Shown here: in pieces, positions 60,045-64,000 of the stretch | Numbering within the stretch: the stretch's first letter is position 1 | How the letters are laid out: the number at the start of each line of letters is the position of its first letter | Origin: Acetobacterium paludosum | GTDB taxonomy: Bacteria > Bacillota > Clostridia > Eubacteriales > Eubacteriaceae | Length of the DNA stretch: 64,000 bases | Direction: 5' to 3' | Assembly (NCBI RefSeq): GCF_008086595.1 | Contig: NZ_RXYA01000004.1 | Span: 1-64,000, forward strand | Translations under genes and position numbers: made by a program | Notes under the pieces: model-generated | Databases searched by the model: none | Told to the model about the DNA's origin: nothing | The model's input: the letters and a program-made list of their open reading frames with translations, nothing else

Positions 60045-63000
60045 TCATGATTTGTTTAAGAAAACATTTTCTTTCATGGTAATAAAGGCAATTATTTTTT
60101 CTTTGACCGGAATTCCGGAAAGTGCTGTCATCGCCTCTGCATAGAGATTCACCTGGACCTCATAACCTTTTAAAAGCGCGTCTCTTTGAACCGGGTCTTG
60201 GTAGAAATCAGTTTTATAGTCAATGATCACCCACTGCTCTTCCTCCATAAAGGCACAGTCGATGATCCCCTGTACGGTTATTTTTTCTTTGATCCCGCTC
60301 CATTCACTTCGGACTTTTCCCGGATCGTAACCATAGTTGAAGGGGATCTCCCGTCTTACTTTTGCTGCTGATAAAAGCCGGATTCCCAGCGGGGAAGTAT
60401 AAAAGTCGATGAGTTTGGAAAAATCGATGGTTTTTGCCAGTTTCTCCGGTAGGAATTCTTTTTGAATCAACCGTTCGACTTCTTCCGGAAGCTGTTTTTC
60501 CAGAAAAGCCGTCAGATTATTTATTCCATAGCTGCTGAGCTGTTTGTGAAGCGGTGCCAGATCAATAACCTCCATTAGTAAATGGAGCGCCGTTCCCCGT
60601 TGGGCGGGTGTAAATTCGCCCTGTCTTTTCTCTAAAAATTTCGGTCCTTCACTTCGCCCGGGTAACTTTTTCTTGATGAGTACATTTTCTTCTAATTTAA
60701 CTTTCTGGACATTTTTTATCTCAGTGACACTCATCTTGCTGGGGAGATCATTATCCGCTTTTTCCGGGTAACGATAATTCAGTCGCTTGGCTATCGCATC
60801 CTTTTCTTTCTGACTGATTTCCTTTGTTTCCAGCTCAACTGGGCCCACTTCCGCGGCCAGCGCAATCGCTTCCACTGTTTCTTCACCGGCAGTTTCGCTG
60901 TTTTCGGTATCCTCATTATGCCGATAAATAATAAAATCTTCCAGCTCCAGGGGGTCGGAAATTTCAGGAACATTTTTTCCGCCGATCACCCCCAGCATTA
61001 CCCAATCCAGCAGACTTGATGCCTTCAGCAGATGGTATTCATCCGGTTCTTCCCGCCATTTTTCCAGCGCCTTTTCCGGATTTTTGACCGTTCCAACCAG
61101 GTAGAGTTTTTCTTCGGCTCTGGTCATTCCCACATAAAGCAGCCGCATTTCTTCGGAAAGCATTTCCATGTTGCTTTGAGCTTTGCAAACTTCTTTGCCC
61201 AGGGAATTGTGCTTGAATCGTTTGTTCAAATCCACATAGTCCGGACAAATCCCCAAATCCTTGTGAAATAATATTTGGTTGTTATTACTCCGCTTATTAA
61301 AGCCTTTCCCCACCCCACTGAGAAAAACAATCGGGAATTCCAGGCCTTTGCTTTTATGAACGGTCATGAGCCGCACGACAGCTTCGTTACTGCTCACCAT
61401 TGCCGGCGGTGAGATGTCCTGTTTATGTTTTTTCATGTTTTCGACAAAGCGAATAAATTGATAGAGACCCTTGAGTGTCGATTTCTTATAGTCTCCCGCC
61501 CGTTTCAACAAAATTCTCAAATTGCACTGCCGCTGTTCTCCGCCGGGCAACGCTCCGACAAAAGCATAATAGCCGGATTCTAAATAGATTTTCCATAAAA
61601 AATCTTCGACCGGCATCAGCTTCGACTCGTTCCTCCAGTCATTCAGCTGATTATAAAAAACAATGAGTTTTTCTGAAAGTGCATCCTTTTCTTCCGCCCG
61701 GTAAGCTTCAACAGCCTGGTAAAAAAAGCCCTGGGGATGTTTAATCCGCAGTTTTGTGCATTCCGTGGTCGTAAAGCCCCCGATAGGTGAGGTCATCACA
61801 CTTAACAGGGGCAAGTCCTGATGCTGATTGTCCATTAAATTCAGCAGGTTGAGAATCATGGTGATTTCCAGGGATTCGTAGTAATTAGTTCCGCCGTCAA
61901 AATACGTGGGAATTCCCAGCTCGCTGAAAATTTTCAGGTAGACATCCCCTCTTCCGGCCACACTTCTCATCAGAACCCCGAAATCACCGTAGTTAATGGT
62001 GCGTTTCAGATTATGACGGGTATCAAAAAAGCTGGTGCCCACCAGAGACTGGATTTTCCTCGCTACAAAGCGTGCTTCAATTTCCACCGCGGTCTGGTCT
62101 TCCTGATTTTCTTCTTCATACTCATCCGCTTCTTTTGATTGCGGCTTTTCTTCAATCAGATGGATTTCTGTTTTTTCATAGGGGCCTTCATGAGGCAGGC
62201 CTTTGTTCAGCATCGCTTGTTCATCATAATCGATTTCTCCGAGTCCTGGGGTCATGATTCGGCTGAAGATAGAATTGATGCCATTAATCACGCCCTGGGC
62301 ACTTCTGAAGTTTTTGTTAAGGGTAACCAGACTGTTCTCGGCATCGCTATCAGTGCCGAAGGTTTCGTATTTGTTAATGAAGATGGTGGGATCTGCCAGC
62401 CGGAAACGGTAAATGCTTTGTTTGACGTCGCCAACCATAAAATAATTATGTTCTCTGACAATGCGCAGGAGGATGGTTTCCTGCATTTCGTTGGTGTCCT
62501 GGTATTCATCCAGGAAGACATATTTGTATCGGCCTTTGACCTCCTGGGCCACTTCAGGATCTGATAAAACCTTAAGGGTTAATTGTTCCAGGTCATTGTA
62601 ATCAACCAGATTTTTTTTGGCTTTTTTCTGCTGAAAGGCAGTCCAGAACTTTTGCGTCAGCTTGACCAAATCGGCCATCGGCTTTTTCAACTCATTTAGT
62701 TCTTTGGCCATTTCATCCAGACTGATGGCAAAACTTTTTTTAAGGCTTTCCAAGCTTTTCTTTGCTTCGTCCCGGTATTTTTTAATGATCCCATTCAGCT
62801 CGGCATCCTGTTTCGCATTCCCTTTAAACCGTTCATATTTAATCGTTTTTAGGGCTGCCAGGCCTTTTTTTAAGTCCTGGGTCATCAGGATCTCCAAATC
62901 CCTGATGGCCTGCACCTCGTTTTCCATTTGTTCATGCGTTTTTTCAAAGCCTTCCGCAGCGCTTGCGGCAGCGGCTTTTTGGGCATAATCCCCGGCACCA

Positions 63001-63692
63001 TGAAGCTCCGTCTGGATAATGGTCATTAGCGACTGCCCCCAGACGGAATCCGGAAGCGTTTCTTCATCGCATTCGAAACGGGAAAGCGCTTTGTCGCACC
63101 AGTCTTCTGAGTTTGGCTGGGTCACCAGAAAGCGGTACAGACTTTCAACCGTATCCTTCAGAGCCTGGTCATTTTTGTTGCCGCTGTATTTTTCCACCAG
63201 TTCCAGAAAGTCAATTTCCGGATGATCCCCGGACGCTTCTTTTTCGTTTGCCCGTAAATATTCATCCTCAAATACTTCTTCCAGGGTTTCGTTCAGCATC
63301 AGGGCAATCTCGGTTTCGTTGCCGATGGCAAAGCCCGGATCGATATCGCCCTTGTGAAAGTACTGCCGCAAAACGCTGAGGCAAAAGGAGTGGAGGGTTG
63401 ATATCGATGCTCCGCCTAAACTATTCATCTGCTTCATTAAAAAGCTGCGGTCATTGGCGGGGTTTTCCAGTTCTTTTGACAGCGCCTGACTCAGGCGGTT
63501 TTTCATTTCGCCAGCGGCGCCGCGGGTGAAGGTGAGAATCAGGAGTTCGTCCACCCCGACTTTTTCTTCCAGTATAATGCGAATTACCCGCTCAATCAGA
63601 AGCGCCGTTTTCCCCGATCCGGCTGCGGCTGAAACCAGCATGTTTGTCTCTCGGTTTTCGATGGCTTTTTTTTGATCACTGGTCCATTTCAT
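60045..63692 (-). CDS. addA: AddA, helicase-nuclease subunit
   Basis: This 1215-residue subunit of the AddAB double-strand-break repair complex is a UvrD-type 3'-5' helicase with a C-terminal RecB-family nuclease. Visible motifs: Walker A AAAGSGKTALLIERV (~20), ILTFTRGAAGEM (~52), Walker B VFLDEYQDTNEMQ (~390), motif VGDVKQSIYRFRLADP, MTVHKSKGLEFPIVFLSG, YVGMTRAEEKLYLVG, and nuclease GIIDCAFMEEEQWVIIDYKTDF (~1150). It overlaps addB by 17 nt. Confidence 0.95.
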   Translation of the reverse strand: MKWTSDQKKAIENRETNMLVSAAAGSGKTALLIERVIRIILEEKVGVDELLILTFTRGAAGEMKNRLSQALSKELENPANDRSFLMKQMNSLGGASISTLHSFCLSVLRQYFHKGDIDPGFAIGNETEIALMLNETLEEVFEDEYLRANEKEASGDHPEIDFLELVEKYSGNKNDQALKDTVESLYRFLVTQPNSEDWCDKALSRFECDEETLPDSVWGQSLMTIIQTELHGAGDYAQKAAAASAAEGFEKTHEQMENEVQAIRDLEILMTQDLKKGLAALKTIKYERFKGNAKQDAELNGIIKKYRDEAKKSLESLKKSFAISLDEMAKELNELKKPMADLVKLTQKFWTAFQQKKAKKNLVDYNDLEQLTLKVLSDPEVAQEVKGRYKYVFLDEYQDTNEMQETILLRIVREHNYFMVGDVKQSIYRFRLADPTIFINKYETFGTDSDAENSLVTLNKNFRSAQGVINGINSIFSRIMTPGLGEIDYDEQAMLNKGLPHEGPYEKTEIHLIEEKPQSKEADEYEEENQEDQTAVEIEARFVARKIQSLVGTSFFDTRHNLKRTINYGDFGVLMRSVAGRGDVYLKIFSELGIPTYFDGGTNYYESLEITMILNLLNLMDNQHQDLPLLSVMTSPIGGFTTTECTKLRIKHPQGFFYQAVEAYRAEEKDALSEKLIVFYNQLNDWRNESKLMPVEDFLWKIYLESGYYAFVGALPGGEQRQCNLRILLKRAGDYKKSTLKGLYQFIRFVENMKKHKQDISPPAMVSSNEAVVRLMTVHKSKGLEFPIVFLSGVGKGFNKRSNNNQILFHKDLGICPDYVDLNKRFKHNSLGKEVCKAQSNMEMLSEEMRLLYVGMTRAEEKLYLVGTVKNPEKALEKWREEPDEYHLLKASSLLDWVMLGVIGGKNVPEISDPLELEDFIIYRHNEDTENSETAGEETVEAIALAAEVGPVELETKEISQKEKDAIAKRLNYRYPEKADNDLPSKMSVTEIKNVQKVKLEENVLIKKKLPGRSEGPKFLEKRQGEFTPAQRGTALHLLMEVIDLAPLHKQLSSYGINNLTAFLEKQLPEEVERLIQKEFLPEKLAKTIDFSKLIDFYTSPLGIRLLSAAKVRREIPFNYGYDPGKVRSEWSGIKEKITVQGIIDCAFMEEEQWVIIDYKTDFYQDPVQRDALLKGYEVQVNLYAEAMTALSGIPVKEKIIAFITMKENVFLNKS

Positions 63693-64000
63693 TTGTTTCT
63701 CCCCCCTGAATGAGTTGAAAAAATACGTCCTTTTTCATTGTCTTTTTTAATACATCATAGCCGCCCTGAATGATATCATCGTCAAATTGACAAATCCCTT
63801 TATACTCGCAATACTGGCAGGCATAGGATGCGCCTTTTCGGTAGGGTCTGATTTTTATATCGCCTTGATAGATCCGCTTGATTTGACGAATGACGGTTTT
63901 TCTCACATAGCTGATAATGGCATCAAACTCGGATCGGCTCAATTTTGATTCCGAGCCGTAAACCGGCAGAATAGCGGAGGCGTTTTTATCGCGGTTTTTA
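63676..64000 (-). CDS. addB: AddB, C-terminal part (cut by window edge)
   Basis: About 107 codons of AddB are visible; the frame is open to the window edge. The C-terminal iron-sulfur cysteines are seen in ASYACQYCEYKGICQFD. Upstream of the internal TTG the frame reads as coding (RDKNASAILPVYGSESKL), so the gene continues outside the window. It overlaps addA by 17 nt, the usual addB-addA coupling. Confidence 0.85.
   Translation of the reverse strand, partial: KNRDKNASAILPVYGSESKLSRSEFDAIISYVRKTVIRQIKRIYQGDIKIRPYRKGASYACQYCEYKGICQFDDDIIQGGYDVLKKTMKKDVFFQLIQGGETNEMDQ

Overview
This 64-kb window looks like the chromosome of an acetogenic Firmicute, most probably Acetobacterium or a close Eubacteriaceae relative. 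The main evidence is a five-gene hydC-(GHKL ATPase)-hydD-hydB-hydA operon for an electron-bifurcating [FeFe] hydrogenase. Gram-positive markers support this: PolC, WhiA, RecD2, AddAB, and Clostridial ChW-repeat surface proteins. No tRNA, rRNA or CRISPR array was seen. The genus is inferred from gene content only.

Layout. 1-0.9 kb: IS66 transposase remnant. 0.9-7 kb: a large secreted ChW/Ig-like surface-layer-type protein, then an ECF sigma/RsgI-like anti-sigma pair. 7.3-13 kb: a PocR-domain chemotaxis-type signalling protein, then an accessory module of holin, peptidoglycan-binding/M15 endolysin, damaged Fic gene, DUF1659, DUF2922, and a sigma factor whose promoter carries a LexA-type box. 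13.3-23.2 kb: housekeeping genes on the minus strand (recD2, comF, murB, a PHP hydrolase, rapZ, yvcK, whiA). A REP-associated tyrosine transposase (RAYT) sits between recD2 and comF, between two tandem arrays of its likely REP substrate. 23.6-32.4 kb: the hydrogenase operon, preceded by a separate cluster of DRTGG, RsbW-like ATPase, a putative sensory [FeFe]-hydrogenase-like protein, DRTGG and PHP genes. 32.5-37.3 kb: a YhaN/YhaO (SbcC/SbcD-like) pair and an iron-containing alcohol dehydrogenase. 37.7-47 kb: isoprenoid, lipid and replication genes (dxr alone on the plus strand; uppS-cdsA-rseP-ispG-polC on minus). 47.3-52 kb: a YheO-type regulator with ridA, a Cof-type HAD phosphatase, and an ABC importer with an attenuator-like leader. 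52-56 kb: two secreted CHAP/ChW proteins, one with a C-type lectin domain. 56.4-64 kb: a large FtsX-like permease and addBA (addB cut by the window edge).

Two families of palindromic repeats dominate the intergenic space. Family 1 is a GTAG-headed REP/REPIN (about 76-93 bp when paired, solo halves also present) found in at least fifteen places and expanded into 55-, 106-, 121-, 125- and 148-bp tandem arrays. It matches the type of substrate known for RAYT transposases, and a RAYT gene is present. Family 2 is a roughly 75-130 bp long-hairpin element with a conserved core (GGACAGGC...GCCTGTTCGCC) and outer arms that differ between copies yet stay self-complementary within each.

The best candidates for something new are (i) the LexA-boxed sigma/holin/endolysin/DUF1659/DUF2922 module, which recalls the uviAB and tcdR/tcdE lysis-secretion systems, (ii) the REPIN-RAYT system in a Firmicute, (iii) the covarying family-2 hairpins, and (iv) the putative hydrogen-sensing cluster next to the bifurcating hydrogenase.
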